DNA of 64,000 nt from Conchocele bisecta (taxonomy: Eukaryota > Mollusca > Bivalvia > Lucinida > Thyasiridae). Positions 1-12,239 of the stretch are shown one piece after another. The position numbers and the translations under genes are program-made. A model generated the notes under the pieces. The model did no database searches, was not told the origin of the DNA, and saw only the letters and a list, made by a program, of their open reading frames with translations. The first letter of the stretch is position 1; each line of letters opens with the position of its first letter. The stretch lies in contig CM055278.1 of the NCBI GenBank assembly GCA_029237695.1, forward strand, positions 75,372,297 to 75,436,296, in the 5' to 3' direction.

Positions 1-23
1 ACTGATACAACATTGCCTAAGTA

Positions 24-245
24 CTGTATCTTATACGGCACATGGAGTGGCCAAGTCGGCCATCATGGTATGTTCCAGCTATCAGCCAGTTTCACCTCGT
101 CTGGCGTTTGACAAGAACCTAACAATGCGAAGTAGAACATATGATGTAATGTAGCTAACCATGCATGGAAAAGTCAGGACAACGGACTCAATTATATGCA
201 CAAAGATGGCCGGGTTGGCCACTCCATGTGCCGTATAGGATACAG
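24..245. mobile_element. Short MITE with 40-bp terminal inverted repeats
   Basis: The ends of this 222-bp element are inverted copies of each other over about 40 bases: the left arm starts CTGTATCTTATACGGC and the complement of the right arm starts CTGTATCCTATACGGC. A TA dinucleotide sits directly outside both ends (22-23 and 246-247). TA target duplications are the signature of the Tc1/mariner superfamily, so this is inferred to be a non-autonomous Tc1/mariner-type MITE. It has no coding capacity. Confidence 0.75.
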
Positions 246-246
246 T

Positions 247-924
247 AACGAGGCAGTGGTCACATATTTATACATATGTTATACATATATTCCATCACAT
301 TTACAAATAAATTACCTTTGAGGTATATAACGTCTATTTAACGTCAAATAGACATTCTATTTCATAAAATATAAAATACTGCGCACACTCTTTGGAATTC
401 TATAAAATTGATCCAATAATTGTACATTTGAATGAGGCCACATGGTAACAGCCGATACATCATCTGAGACTAGGTTACTTTAAACTAATAACAATTAAAT
501 TAAGACAGCAACAAAAGCATTCCTTTAATTCAAGCTTGATTTCAGATTCAATTTGCAATTCCTTGTTTACATCAATAAAACTATTAAATTAATGAACAAT
601 CCTCGATATTCATTCCTGCGATGTTAACAAGGGCATCTGTATCACTAAGCTAATCCCCTAGCTGGCAGCTTTGATACTAAAACATATTACATATATGTTT
701 ATTAAAATGTTTTCCTTACAAAATAAGGTGAACATAAGTTAGTAGGGTCATTTTTTAGGGTTCCGTGACGATATTGTTCCTACCTTTTTTTATTGTTGAT
801 TTGTCAACTTGAACCATTTTAGGTAAAAAACAGCTCCTGTGCATTTTTCAAAAATGATGGGAAAATATTTTACAGCACAAAATACATACAAAATGGCCGC
901 TAACGCCATTTTGAAATACATGTG
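247..924. other. Intergenic, no feature seen
   Basis: AT-rich DNA with no convincing open frame or repeat. The only recurrent signal is an AAATGGCCGC motif near 890-910, followed by its own short inverted partner, which is one of many scattered copies of a GATGGCCGCC-like word in this window. Confidence 0.5.
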
Positions 925-1112
925 TATACTGAAAGGATAAAGAAACGCAGAGTAAACATTTGAGGTGATTTAAAGTGATGTGTTTGCTGTTATATACAAT
1001 ATTTTATATGAGTATTAAAAAAACATCTTTAGTCAAGTCTTTACCAAAATTGCATTAGGTTTTGACCGATAATTCATTAGTAAATGAATCACAATTGACG
1101 GTACCAATCGAA

Positions 1113-1131
1113 CCCCCCCCCCCCCCCCCCC
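1113..1131. repeat. Poly-C tract
   Basis: Nineteen consecutive C residues. The length is probably unreliable in any assembly. It lies inside the Tc1 relic, downstream of the transposase C-terminus. Confidence 0.9.
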
Positions 1132-1149
1132 ACGCACAGTGAAATCCAC

Positions 1150-1779
1150 TGTCTTGTCAGTATATTGTATGCCCCCCTCGCGCATCTGTCACAGCCCTGA
1201 CTCTCTTGTGCATGGAATTCATCAGTGCATTTATCCTTATTGGGATATTGTTCCACTCTTCCAACAATGCAGTCCTTAGTTGGTCGAGATTAGAAGGGGT
1301 ATTCCGACACCCCCTTATCCTCCTGTCAAGTTCGTCCCACAGATATTCGATTGGGGATAAATCGGGACTGTACGCTGGTCAGTCGAGTGGGTTAATATTA
1401 TGGTCAGCGAGAAAGTCTTGACAAACTCTGGCTACATGGGGCCTGGCATTATCATGCTGGAAAATTAGTTGACGCTGTTGCACAAATGGGGTGAATGTGG
1501 CGATTATGATTGCCCACCGTGTTAATAGCGGTTTCAGTGGCAATAACGTGGCGATTAAGTAGGTGGGCGAGACGAATAGCCCTGTCTTGACGTTGCGACG
1601 TTATGCGCGGACAACCCGATCTCGGTCGGTCGGCAACCCTTCCGGTCTCTCTCAGACGACGGACAAGACGTTCTATGGTGGAAACATTCACACCGAACTG
1701 CAGCAACCTGCTGTTGCGTTTGACCTTGCATTAGCAATGCAATAGCCTGACCCCTCTGAACTTCCGTCAGACGTACCAT
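1150..1779 (-). pseudogene. Tc1-like transposase, deleted and broken
   Basis: The start is the ATG at 1779, giving MVRLTEVQRGQAIALLMQGQ, a typical N-terminal helix-turn-helix opening. A second HTH follows in another frame (VSTIERLVRRLRETGR, then RPRSGCPR). Near 1440 a third segment reads FQHDNARPHVARVCQDFLAD and, after an in-frame TGA where a tryptophan is usual, SPDLSPIEYLWDELDRRIRG, which are the second and third acidic blocks of Tc1 transposases. The chain ends MNSMHKRVRAVTDARGGHT before a stop near 1150. About 630 bp are present against roughly 1,020 for a full gene of some 340 residues, so about 400 bp of the catalytic core are missing. With the frameshifts and stop, it cannot make an active enzyme. 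Confidence 0.85.
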
Positions 1780-2159
1780 GATTGTGAGAGCTATACATTC
1801 AGTGTAAATAGCGGAAAACGATGGGTATACCTCAAGCGTATCAAGTGGTATGACAAAATGTTTTGACGAACTTATCATCATGCTGCACGTGTTTTTGGCT
1901 TCTTATCACTTTCTCTATGTGGTACGGTGCATTACACGGTTGAGTAACTTTAGACACCGGTTTGGGTGCACAGTGACCAAGATAGTCGCCTGACCGGTTT
2001 TCATAATATTAGGCCAAGCATTTAAATAATTATTGCGTATATTGTTACCCTGCGTTTCTTTATCCTTTCAGTATATATAAAATGCATTATCTCTGTAACG
2101 AGATAAGCAAGAAACACAAATGAGGTGTTTTTCCCTATAATTATCACATACAAAAACTG

Positions 2160-2715
2160 CTGGTAGCTTAATTTTTAGCTTAGACATGAAAATCCAAGAT
2201 GGCTGCCGTCCATTATCTTAAAATACATAATACTCCATGTACTTAGTTGGAGCTAGGCTAAAAGTAAATATAATGTGTATAGATTCACTAATTTTAGCAT
2301 GCCACACCTGCTGGAGGGGTTGTGTGTTAGCTTGAAAGCCATTAAACCCTTGAAATCCAAGATGGCCGCCTTTCGCCATCTCGGACAGTATAAAATACAA
2401 TATATTTCTAGGGAGATATTAAGCTAAATGTACAATTGTTGTGCCATTTTCGCTAATTGTAGCAGAGCACACCTACTAGAACTGTTGTTTGTTAGGTTGG
2501 ATGCTATCAGGGTCAGGAAATTCAAGATGGCCACCATATATCGTCTTGAACACTTAACATACAATAATTTTGAGATGGCATATATAAGCTAAAGTACAAA
2601 CATTGTGATTTCTCACTATTGTTAGTATTCTCATTTGGCTTTAAGGGATTTTTTGTAGAGATTATTATGACTTCTAAAATGGCAACCTTCTATTGTCTTA
2701 GAAAAAGATATATAT
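2160..2715. repeat. Diverged tandem repeat, about 165-bp unit, GATGGC word
   Basis: Four units each begin with a variant of AAATCCAAGATGGC (near 2188, 2353, 2518 and 2668) followed by a similar order of short words (CTTAAAATAC, AAGCTAAA, TTGT, GCACACCT). Spacing is about 165, 165 and 150 bases. The units are strongly diverged, so this is an old array. Pairs or triplets of the same unit type appear near 5.4, 10.1, 12.9 and 41.4 kb. Confidence 0.6.
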
Positions 2716-3283
2716 AACGCATTATATATCGCGCAATAAAAGTTGCTCCCTGGGTATTTTGGATGAATAATTATGGTACGGCAGCCCCGCTGAAGTGTCG
2801 ACTTTTATATCTATATATATTAATCTTACTGTGAAATAATAAATGGTTATTTACCTTATTGAAAGGAAAAAACAGTGATTAAAGGTTTGTAATATATTTT
2901 TGAGTCCGATAAGAATTAATGTCAAAGTGGAAGGTTGTTATAACTGGTACAGCAATGCGATATGGTACAAGCTGAAATGAACTGTCTTTGTTTAATGATT
3001 GACTGCTCAAATGACTATTTGTTAATATCCCTGTTATCATAACACAAGAGTCAAAGCTGTCTGGTATATCCCTATCTTGAAATTAATAACATTCAGTATA
3101 TTTAAATATGATAATTTGAATGTGTGCCTGCTAACCAATTATTTTCAATCAAATATATGTCTACTATCCACACTTAATATGAGTGTCACAGTAAATGCAT
3201 GTGCGTGGGATAGTGTGTATGTTATCCTCACTTTTTCGGTGCTTTGATGGTAGAAGCTGCCATAACCAGCAGATAGAGATTTA
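2716..3283. other. Intergenic, no feature seen
   Basis: AT-rich sequence without convincing open frames, inverted repeats or recognised element ends. Confidence 0.5.
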
Positions 3284-3625
3284 ATTTTATTTAATGGTGT
3301 TTAACGGTATGTCAACAGCTAAGGTCATTTTAGGTAATTCCCAAAATCAGAACTGAATATTTACCAAACAATATATATTCAGCCCTGAAATTAGAATAAC
3401 CTGAGCTGGTGCCAAATCTTCACCACTCCAATGATACTTGGCCCCTTCCACTCAAAGTAATATGATTAGGAATAATCGTATTAATCATATAAGGAGTAAA
3501 GCGAGAATCAAATCTCACATACAACGATGCCAACGACGTACATGAGGGCCAAACCAGGTCTCCGGTCGGGATTCCGGTAAGATTAATGCTAACATTATCC
3601 ATCGCATGTTCACAACCAACCACCA
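3284..3625 (-). repeat. Dispersed repeat family S, minus orientation
   Basis: Read on the minus strand, this begins AACATGCGATGGATAAT, passes through GGAGACCTGGTTTGGCCCTC and ends with a GTTGACATACCGTTAAACACC tail. The same order of words is seen on the plus strand at 36.5, 37.1 and 40.2 kb, with a 5' fragment at 12.2 kb and a 3' tail at 40.6 and 62.5 kb (minus). The family is about 350-370 bp long. A SINE or MITE nature is inferred; no tRNA promoter boxes were recognised. Confidence 0.6.
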
Positions 3626-5084
3626 CTTGTAGATAGTGATACAACATTGAGTATGTGGCATTAGCTAATGTGCTACAGCAGCTGTATGATGAATCATAGT
3701 TCTCGTTTTCAAAATTATCACTGACAACCTCTTCCTGCTAGTGGTATGCGTAGTTGAGGCTTAGTTGAGGCTCTGAGAATGGATGATACGAATATGCCAA
3801 TAGACATTACCTGTGTTGTTATGGGCTTGTCAACCATATACTGAAATCATATTTCCTATTCAAGTTGGGTTGTCTATCCGCTATGAGTCAATTTGAATTC
3901 TGGTCACATTGTCTGTGTTGTAGCAATTTCTGTATTGCATAAGCATCAAGTGATATTTCCACACCAATGTATGCCGAGAAACATATACATATTTGTGGCA
4001 CAGGAAATAGTTTATATGTGTACATGGTGAATACGGACAGGCCGAGTGTGTAGAACGGGTGTAACATATTATCATAATTATGTAATCGATTCATTTATTT
4101 ATTAGTAGTTACCTCAGCACTGAATCTTCACGCGTAATTTACATCATACTAACATGCTATATTTGTGACGTCAGTGCTTGGAGAGGCAAGTTGCCATGTA
4201 AGACGGATTCATCAAGAATGCATAGATTGATTTATACTAAATTTATCACTAGACGTTGCCACAACTCAGGCCCCTTGTAGAATCATATTTTAGAATTACA
4301 TAACTAACATAGACGACATGTGAGCAATATCTAGCAAACAGCACATAGACTCACGGTCAGTCAGTGATGAGTTGATGAACAGTGGCTGATACTTATATAT
4401 AGAAGTAAGAACACATCTTCTGTTATTAACTTACGGGGACACGTGTGGTACTAGTATTAATTTGTATGCCTTTAAATATGGAATAATTTCACCATTCTGG
4501 AGTAAAGATCGAAACATCAATGAACAATAATGCCTACGATTAGATAAAAAGTATGTACTGGCTTTAACTATTCCTAATAGTCCTAATATTAGAGCACTGT
4601 TTGATTTTACAGAGAGCATTTACTGGTCATCTTAGATATTTTGTATCTATGGAAGGCCACCAAAATCGTATAGTTCACCCTAACATATGGGCTTTGGATC
4701 TACATGCGTGCGTGTTATATCAGCAGGCGTCAATAGGTGACTATGTGAACCATTGTCGAACTCATGTGCACAGTGCACATTATTTGCCCCCATGTGTGTG
4801 CAATTCTAATATGTTTCAGTTATTTATCGCATATGGCACTGTCTGTTCTTGATCGCACAGCACTGAAACATGCCTTGGAATGGCGATATGCCTGGCTTAC
4901 AGTGGAACACATCTATACTGGATATCCACAGGGCGTCCGATTTAGAGAGGTTGCACTACATACATATTGGTCATGCAATTCCGGATCAGATTGCGCAGAT
5001 ATGTGAATGTAGGATGATCTGGTACATCACTAGTCGAACACACTACAATGGCTTATTTACACAACACATCATGCGATACATGGT
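3626..5084. other. Intergenic, no feature seen
   Basis: No recognisable gene or repeat. Several open frames of 60-85 codons on both strands overlap one another and show no domain-like composition, so they are treated as chance. Confidence 0.5.
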
Positions 5085-5860
5085 TTTATTACAAGAAATA
5101 AGGCCATAAGATATATAAGATGGACCGGATTTCTATAAATAAATATAAAGGGAAATAACTAGCTACGATCCCTCTTGTGCAATAAAAGAATGGGATAAAT
5201 GTGCCGCCAGACATGCAAAGGTACCTCTACCCGGGGAGCCAAGTAGGTCTGAGGTGATCGGCGTTGCTAGTTTTGGTTTGACAGCGTAGATTTTTGGTTT
5301 GACCGCGTAGATGTTTTCATCAAAACCAGATAATGAAAATAAGCAGGTATAACCCTCTCACCATTTTGCTCAACATCAGCAATATGGAATCTAATATGGC
5401 CGCCATTCGATAGTTTATCAAAATCGTATACATTTCATATGCTATTTGTTAAGCTTTAAACAAGGTGTAAGGGTCAAACACATCATTTTATAATACTGAA
5501 TTCAGTCATCTGTAAATATATAATATAACAGTTAACACTTTAAGATGGCCGCCATAACAAACGTGTCCAAATACGACAAAATTACGATTGTATTCGTATT
5601 TGTCACGTGAAACTTATGTAATTGGAACGTTATAGACACATGTAGATACATGTAGCCAATATGGGTGTCTGCTAAAAGCAATCAAAATAACAAGGACAGC
5701 CAGCAAGCTTCGTAACACAGAATTATTTTAATAAAACATAGAATGTCGGTCGTCTTGGAGTTTATTACAAGCAATAATGCCATACAATATATAAGATGGA
5801 CCGGATTTCTATAAATAAATATAAAGGGAAATAACTAGCCACGATCCCTCTTGTGCAATA
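5085..5860. repeat. 100-bp direct repeat flanking 576 bp
   Basis: The segment 5085-5184 recurs at 5761-5860 (offset 676) with roughly 90% identity; both contain GATGGACCGGATTTCTATAA and end GATCCCTCTTGTGCAATA. The DNA between holds two GATGGCCGCCAT words at about 5.40 and 5.54 kb. A tandem duplication with an insertion, or recombination between element copies, could explain it. Confidence 0.75.
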
Positions 5861-5959
5861 TATGTAATGGCGGTCATGTTGAATTTGTAAATATTTCTTA
5901 TATATATATACAAGTATATAAGAAATATTTACAAATTCAACATGACCGCCATTACATAT
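5860..5959. repeat. Near-perfect palindrome, 44-bp arms
   Basis: Left arm 5860-5903 and right arm 5916-5959 are exact reverse complements as far as I can read (outer ends ATATGTAATGGCGGTCATG), with a 12-base AT-only-plus-CAAG centre. It starts where the second copy of the 100-bp direct repeat ends. Near-perfect arms mean it is recent or kept identical by hairpin correction. It could form a stable cruciform or hairpin. Confidence 0.85.
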
Positions 5960-6784
5960 AAGTGTACGAGTCTATGTTGTAGTTACATTAAGTATAGACT
6001 GATATTGCAGTTTGCTTCTGAGAAACATATATTATTGTGTGGCTATTTGTTTTAGATGTACCAGATAACTTTCATCCACATAATGATCGTTCATTTTCAA
6101 ATACCTCCAGGGGTTGATTATATTCACTCAATTGCATACGATATGCTCAGTTAATGTTTGTTGGCGTCTATAAAACGTTACGGAACCAATATATATCCCC
6201 TATATTTACGTTTTACGTATATCCACTTAATATATTTTATTAATTTCAAAAGTCAATTCCTCATTAGAACAGAACCTGATGCGCGGAAGTCCAACCGATT
6301 GAAATATTAAATTATTAATACTATGTGGACAAATGACACTTTTAGTTTTTAGAACCGGTGTCATAGTTACAGGAGTGTAATTTGTTTATTTCTCCGTATT
6401 AATAACAGTCTCATCTCTTTCACCGGCTTGACGTGGAGGTAGCCGCTGAAATAGCGAACTGCTCTTCTACTCATGAAAATGGTCAATTGTACTCAGACAA
6501 CCAGTTTTGCACTTTCATGACAGTGACGGTGCCAACAGCTTTGACAAGTGATTACATTGAGAGTAAACTGACTTTTGAGGGGTAGTTGGTTTTGTATTAT
6601 CTCCAGTTGTGCCAATTGATCATGCAAGAGCACATCTTTTCACACATGTTTTGCAAGCAAACCATCTGTTTGCACAACTACGTTGAGGCGGGAAACCGAT
6701 TTCAGAGAACAATATATGTATGCTCTCTCTATTTTTCAATATTAAAACACATGCAAATAATTCTGATCAACACCAGAATGTGAA
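5960..6784. other. Intergenic, no feature seen
   Basis: AT-rich sequence with no supported gene. The last 150 bases may belong to the Tc1 relic that follows but I cannot align them. Confidence 0.4.
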
Positions 6785-7015
6785 CGGTTCTTCCATGGCC
6801 GTCAAGGTCGTGCCGAATTTCAACCCAATCGAACATTTATGGGATCAGATAGGACAGAATAGTTCACGAGGTCGAAATTAGGCATGTAACGGCGAACAGT
6901 TGAGGCAAGCTATCAGACACGAATGAATCAACAACAATCATCCGCTAAGGATCCAGTGACTTGTAAATTCGATGCGGAAATGCATCACAGCACGAATGGC
7001 GGAATGTAGTTCGTT
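6785..7015 (+). pseudogene. Tc1-like transposase C-terminal scrap
   Basis: The plus strand reads VVPNFNPIEHLWDQIG, matching the conserved proline-isoleucine-glutamate plus tryptophan-aspartate block near the end of Tc1 transposases, then, in shifted frames, EQLRQAIRHE and LVNSMRKCITAR, equivalents of the final helices. Several stops and frameshifts interrupt it. No inverted repeats could be assigned, so only the 3' end of an old plus-strand element is claimed. Confidence 0.6.
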
Positions 7016-7995
7016 GGTGGTGGGCACACGCAATACAAACTACATTTGAATGTGTTCGTGCTTTATTACATAATTACTTTGATTAAATATGGAATTTTGT
7101 ATATTTTCACAATTTCACAATTTGAGAATACATTGATTTCTGTGGAACTTTCTTCTGGCGTTAGTATATATTGTTGGCAGGTATCGGTGGATGTTCGTTT
7201 ACTGGTGAGTGTTATCATGTGGTGTTATATCAAATACTGCCATGTGTCGGTCAGTAATGGGTTTCAAATTATAGTCCACTACCTCATCTGTCAATTGTAG
7301 CCGCTTTACAGACGTGTCAAAATAATGTAAAATGTCAGATAGCGATCCTCGGATTAATTTATTGTGTTCCAACATATACAAATGCTTTCTAAATACATGT
7401 ACAACGTATTTATCTAAATGAAAATCATAGCAGCCACATTTATATTGCCTAAATACATGTTAGTGCTATGCAAATGATTCGATGAAGCTAAAATTTATGT
7501 AGGAAAATAAAATAATTCTGATGTTTTTAACAAAATATAAACAAGAGTATTATTTGGTGACAACTTTGAAAATACGACGATAAGCAATTCAGTTAATTAA
7601 ATTTAGATATAATTTTGTCCAACTAAACAGGTACTACTGGCAGTTTAATTTACTCAAATCCGTTACTGAAGACTGATGATATTTAGTAGCATTATATTTG
7701 ACGGCAACTTTTAATTTATTTATGCAAACTAACTTTTAAATTATAAATTGTATGAAGCTGGAAACATTTCTTGTTATATCGATGATATAGCTTAATGCTA
7801 GGTAAATGAAACGGTGACATATATAGGACAAGCATTCTATCACGTAAGCGGTGTCGCGCAGACCGACGCATTTGACAGTAACACGATCATGGGCGTGTGC
7901 TACAGTAAGTATCACAGAAAAAACCGACAGAGAAGTGCATGCTCAAAACACTAGAAAGAAAACTTTTTGAAGAAATATTTTGACATAAAACAATG
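7016..7995. other. Intergenic, no feature seen
   Basis: AT-rich. A short frame at about 7889 reads MGVCYS and runs directly into a GTAAGT donor-like site; this is noted in the findings but not annotated as a gene. Confidence 0.4.
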
Positions 7996-8905
7996 GCTGG
8001 TCAATGTTATCTAATGGCGGCGTGAGTGTGTTCCAAATGTTTTCATGTATCAATTGTCCAATTATTGAAGCAGTCCATCAAATAATAGTAATGTTATACG
8101 ATGATGAAGAAACGTGTATAAACGTGTTTACGCACACAATGGCTAAAAATGTGAAGGTACAAAAGGTCAATGTCATGTTAATAGGGACATGAGTGTGTTA
8201 CAAATGCTCACATGTATCACGTATCACGTATCCAAATATTAATTTAAAAGCATTATGACAAGTAATATTAAAATTATATCATGATGAAGAAACTTGCACA
8301 CACTTTTTGACGCAAATAAATGGCTAAGTGTTTCCACATGCGTGTGTTCCAAATGCTTACATGTATCAAGTATCCAAACATTGAAGAAATCCATCAAGTA
8401 ACATTAATGTTATACTATCATGAAGAAACGTGTACAAATTGTTTGACATTTTGGATGACGACGGCGACAACGCGGACGTCCACGACGACGATGACGACGG
8501 AAAAAGCAGCGACTACAGTCGTTCCTTCCGCTAAAGCAGGCGCGGAAAAAATAAAATTAAAGGAACGCTGATTTAGTATATGTAATGTCGTTACCAAAAT
8601 AAAACAAAATTCCGTCACGGAAGCGCCTGCTGAGGCATTTGAACTTCACATGATCAACGCCATGTGCTAAAGATATTCCACAACTATGTGACGGTCAAAA
8701 AGGCCAATTTCATCTTAATGGCGGTATGAGTGTCTTCCAAATGCTTCCTGTACCAAGTGTTTAAATATTAAAACAATCCATCAAGTAATAGTAGTGTTAT
8801 GTGATGATGAAGAAACTTGTACAAACTTTTTGACTCAAAAAATGGCTAAGTGTTTCAGCAATATTGTGAAGGTATAATAGGTCAAGGTCATCGGGAGAAC
8901 CTTCG
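7996..8905 (+). repeat. Diverged tandem repeat, 150-200 bp units
   Basis: Four imperfect units share, in order, AATGGCTAA, GTGTGTTCCAAATGCT, TACATGTATCAAGTATCCAAA, CCATCAAGTAA and GATGATGAAGAAACGTGTA. Units start near 7.99, 8.18, 8.32 and 8.69 kb. Between the third and fourth lies about 190 bp of unrelated, CpG-rich sequence (8450-8640) with ACG-rich triplets, likely an insertion. Confidence 0.65.
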
Positions 8906-10085
8906 ATGTTGCGTACATGTAAAAATTCAGTCATGTTATCTACTTAATAAACGAACGATAAATACACATTGTGATGGCAAATACTACACAAATTTTGAGA
9001 CAAAATAAAAAATATTGGCGGCCATTTTGCTTTTGAGTTCCAGGACATTGAGCAAGATATTGAGTGGGTTATACCTGCTGAATGTGTTGTTTATGTGTCA
9101 TAGAAGGTAATCACACTGTCAAACCAAAAATAGCACGCCGATCACAAATCGCCCATATGTATCACTTCGGAGCCCTGGGTACACACATAATTTACAGCTA
9201 CTGTAGATTGCTAATTTTCTAGCAGTAGGGTAGCAGTAGTACTTTAATCGTGAGCATGATGCTCCTGCGCCGATTGTTGTTATGCTGGACGCAATTTCCC
9301 TTTTCTCAGCCATATGCACAAATTGGTTTACGTTTTGAATTTCGCTTTAATTCAAAAGATGGCGCAATTAGACTATATAATTTGTTCAACATTCAAAGCA
9401 CATGTCTTGGTGGCGGACCAAATTAAAGAAGTCATACCAATCAATGACAGCGATGGAAATACAAACACCAGGGGGCCGTTTCACTAAAGTTCGTAAGACT
9501 GTACTGTTCGTAAGTGCAAAATCATGATTCTAAATTTCCCATTTCTTGCAAACAATTATTGGATTTACATTTATTGAACATAGATAAGCATAAATGTAAA
9601 TTCAACAATTGAAATTTCCAGACAATCCTAAGGTTTGAATATGAATCAGGTTGTGTTATCCCAGGATAAACATGTTACCGTATTTGGATGGGTCGATTAG
9701 ATCATGAGATATTGCGTGAGCAAGGGTACAGAATGCAAAAATTAATACGTCATCGGAAATGTTTGAAAAGCAATTCTTCCTGTTGCCGTGATAGACATGT
9801 ATATGGGATTCGGTTACGATCCATCAAGTATAACTCTAATTATCGCGTGTATGCTCTTTGATTTGAGTAATATATACTTATATCTTAACAATTCTACTAG
9901 GTGGAACTTTGGGAAACTGGGCATGAACTTGTGGAAGCCATTTTGAAATATGGCCTCCTACTGCTAATAAAGTAACAACAAAATGTTCATATGATTTCAA
10001 TATAAGATGGTGAAATCATGATTTTAATGTATGCTATACTGTTCCAATGTAAGTTTTAATGTTTTTTCAACTATGGAAAATAATT
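8906..10085. other. Intergenic, no feature seen
   Basis: No gene recognised. At 9470 the sequence GGGGCCGTTTCACTAAAG begins, a word that resembles the end of a repeat common in aquatic invertebrates, but I could not find a matching second end. Confidence 0.4.
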
Positions 10086-10285
10086 TTGATATGGTTAGTT
10101 GGTGAAATTCAAGATGGCCGCCATCCGCCACAATGTGAAATGTTCGCCTGGTCGGATCTCAAAATAAATTGTATTACAATGTTAATTAAGGTGTCATTTC
10201 CCACTAATTCACTGATTCCCAATTGATTGAAGACGACTTTAGGGTTGTTTGAGGCACAGGCCACCAGAAATCCAAGATGTCACCA
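10086..10285. repeat. Pair of GATGGC-type repeat units
   Basis: AAATTCAAGATGGCCGCCAT at about 10096 and AAATCCAAGATGTCACCAAT at about 10267 are some 170 bases apart, the same spacing as the older array at 2.2-2.7 kb. Confidence 0.5.
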
Positions 10286-11541
10286 ATTGTAACAAAGTAA
10301 AATTGTTTGTCCGAAAATACATCCGAATCTATGTCACATAGAGTAATATTATAATTGTTTACGTCACAGTGTAATTGTTGTCTATTTAATTGACTGCCGT
10401 TGTGTCTCTTTCGGAAGCATTTGTCACCAGAAGTCAATGAAATAGGTGTCCATAATAATAAAATGTAATCGGCTATCTATTAATTACTGAAATAGATTAG
10501 TGAGGTGAGGTTTCGTTTGAAGATCATAATTTAACAGACGGCCAGCTCGATGACAATTGCTGGTCGTTGAGGTTGCCGCCTGCAATCTCTCAAGTCACGA
10601 ATTATGCTAAATACTTATTCTCACAAAAGTAAGAGCATATGTCTATTCATTGCATTAATATATTGAAAAGACTGTTTATTAATCTAAAGTACACAGAAAC
10701 GTAAATGCTTACTAGTATATCAATTAGCTGACTAAGTGCGTTAACATATGAATCCCTCACGTACTTTCGAATTTCGGTTATTAACGTGAGGGTAGAAACA
10801 ACATGATATTGAAACAACGGCAGATCGAAACCAAACGTGCACTTCATCAAATGACTTATGATCGAACTCTTAGCTTATTAGCGTATAGCCAACTCACTTA
10901 AATACACACGAATTATGGAGATCGAGTACTGCTGGGTAAGGACATTTTATTCTTGAGCTATGTATTTGCATGCATGTATCATTTCAAATCATAACATGGG
11001 CCACTTTACGCTTAACTCCTTAAATTAAACGTATAATTCATAATGTGTGCTATGTAATATGGTATATGTGAACTTGCATGGGAAACCAAACTGCGCATCT
11101 AATAGTACATCTGGCAACCTACTCCTCCAAACGGCGTACATTGAATATCCTGGTCAAATTACGCAATTGCAGTCTTCAGAAACAGTGGATTCTCAGATCA
11201 GACTGAGCAAATGCGTATACTGATCTGGAATTCCACTTGCAACATAGACAAAGATCAACGTTTCTTATGACGAGTCACGCATACTTATATTTACATATAC
11301 TCATTTACGATAATGATATTCATCTTTCAACCTCGTTTAAAATTACAATATGTTCACTTATACCTCATGATGTCATGCAAATTGGATTTAGTGTAATAAA
11401 TTGAATTGAAATTGAATTGAAAATTAACTATTTGATGGATACATACTGTTACTTCTTTATTCTTATATTTGATGGACTGTGTCATATGCACGCAAGTTAC
11501 ATGGTGATATGATGAATCTGAAACCAACATGCTGAAAAGCA
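10286..11541. other. Intergenic, no feature seen
   Basis: No recognised gene or repeat. Short open frames on the minus strand at 10.2-10.85 kb have no domain-like features. Confidence 0.4.
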
Positions 11542-11547
11542 ACTTAC

Positions 11548-12078
11548 ATTCGAGATGTACCCCTCTGTTCTTACACCATATTTCAAAATCGTAGATGAAT
11601 TGATATTACTGATAACATTGACACTGTTCCTACCCTCAACACTGCCTGCTAACAAGCGCAAATTTTTCATTTTTTTGTCGGACACCGGAATTTCCCTCGC
11701 AAAATATAGCTGCAAGTATAGTACACTGTCTACATTGAGCGTTTCTCATGCGTTGATGATACTGTGTACTTTTGTGCCTCGGCTGTGTGTTGGCTTTATA
11801 CGTATACCTATGGAGCCTGCCCTATAAGAGAACATGTGACAGGTTTCAATCTTCAAGATATAGTATGTTGACTGGTCAACCTCTCCCAGTTTGCCATTCC
11901 AGTAATCCGCTATGAATATACCTTCCAACACCTTGATTGCAGAGTTAGTTACATTGGTAGACATGACATTATATGCATGTTCCGTTGGGTTAAAGTACTG
12001 CTCACATGCACGAGGAAAACTCTGAGAGGTTTTAGTAAAGGATTTCATTGAGTCAGATATGTGGGGCAATGATAACAT
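11548..12078 (-). pseudogene. Possible exon of an unknown gene, one in-frame stop
   Basis: On the minus strand one reading frame runs from 12078 to 11548, about 177 codons, interrupted once by TGA at 11746-11748. The protein-like text keeps the same character across that stop (ADYWNGKLGEVDQSTYYILK before; LQLYFAREIPVSDKKMKNLR after), and the frame ends exactly at a strong splice-donor-like GTAAGT (11547-11542). These facts suggest a real exon that has picked up a stop, or a sequencing error. I do not recognise the family. A chance open frame in AT-rich DNA remains possible; a donor at its end makes that less likely. Confidence 0.3.
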
Positions 12079-12239
12079 AGTCCACTATGTTAGATCATAG
12101 TCATACTCATTGTGGTCGATGTTATTATCCTGTTGGTGTGGGAAGTCCTTTGGTTGTAGGGTCATTCTATATTTGAGATTAACACGTCATTGTACAAAGT
12201 GTGTCAATTATATTTAACGCTAACAGTGCAGAAGTAAAT

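Larger units (their letters stand above)
929..2071 (-). mobile_element. Tc1/mariner transposon relic, internally deleted
   Basis: The element is bounded by perfect 22-bp inverted repeats (left 929-950, right 2050-2071, beginning CTGAAAGGATAAAG), each abutting a TA dinucleotide (927-928 and 2072-2073). This is the end structure of Tc1/mariner transposons. It holds a minus-strand transposase remnant (separate entry) and a run of 19 C residues at 1113-1131 just downstream of the transposase stop. At about 1.14 kb it is shorter than a typical 1.3-1.7 kb Tc1 element, which fits the missing central part of its transposase. Confidence 0.85.
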
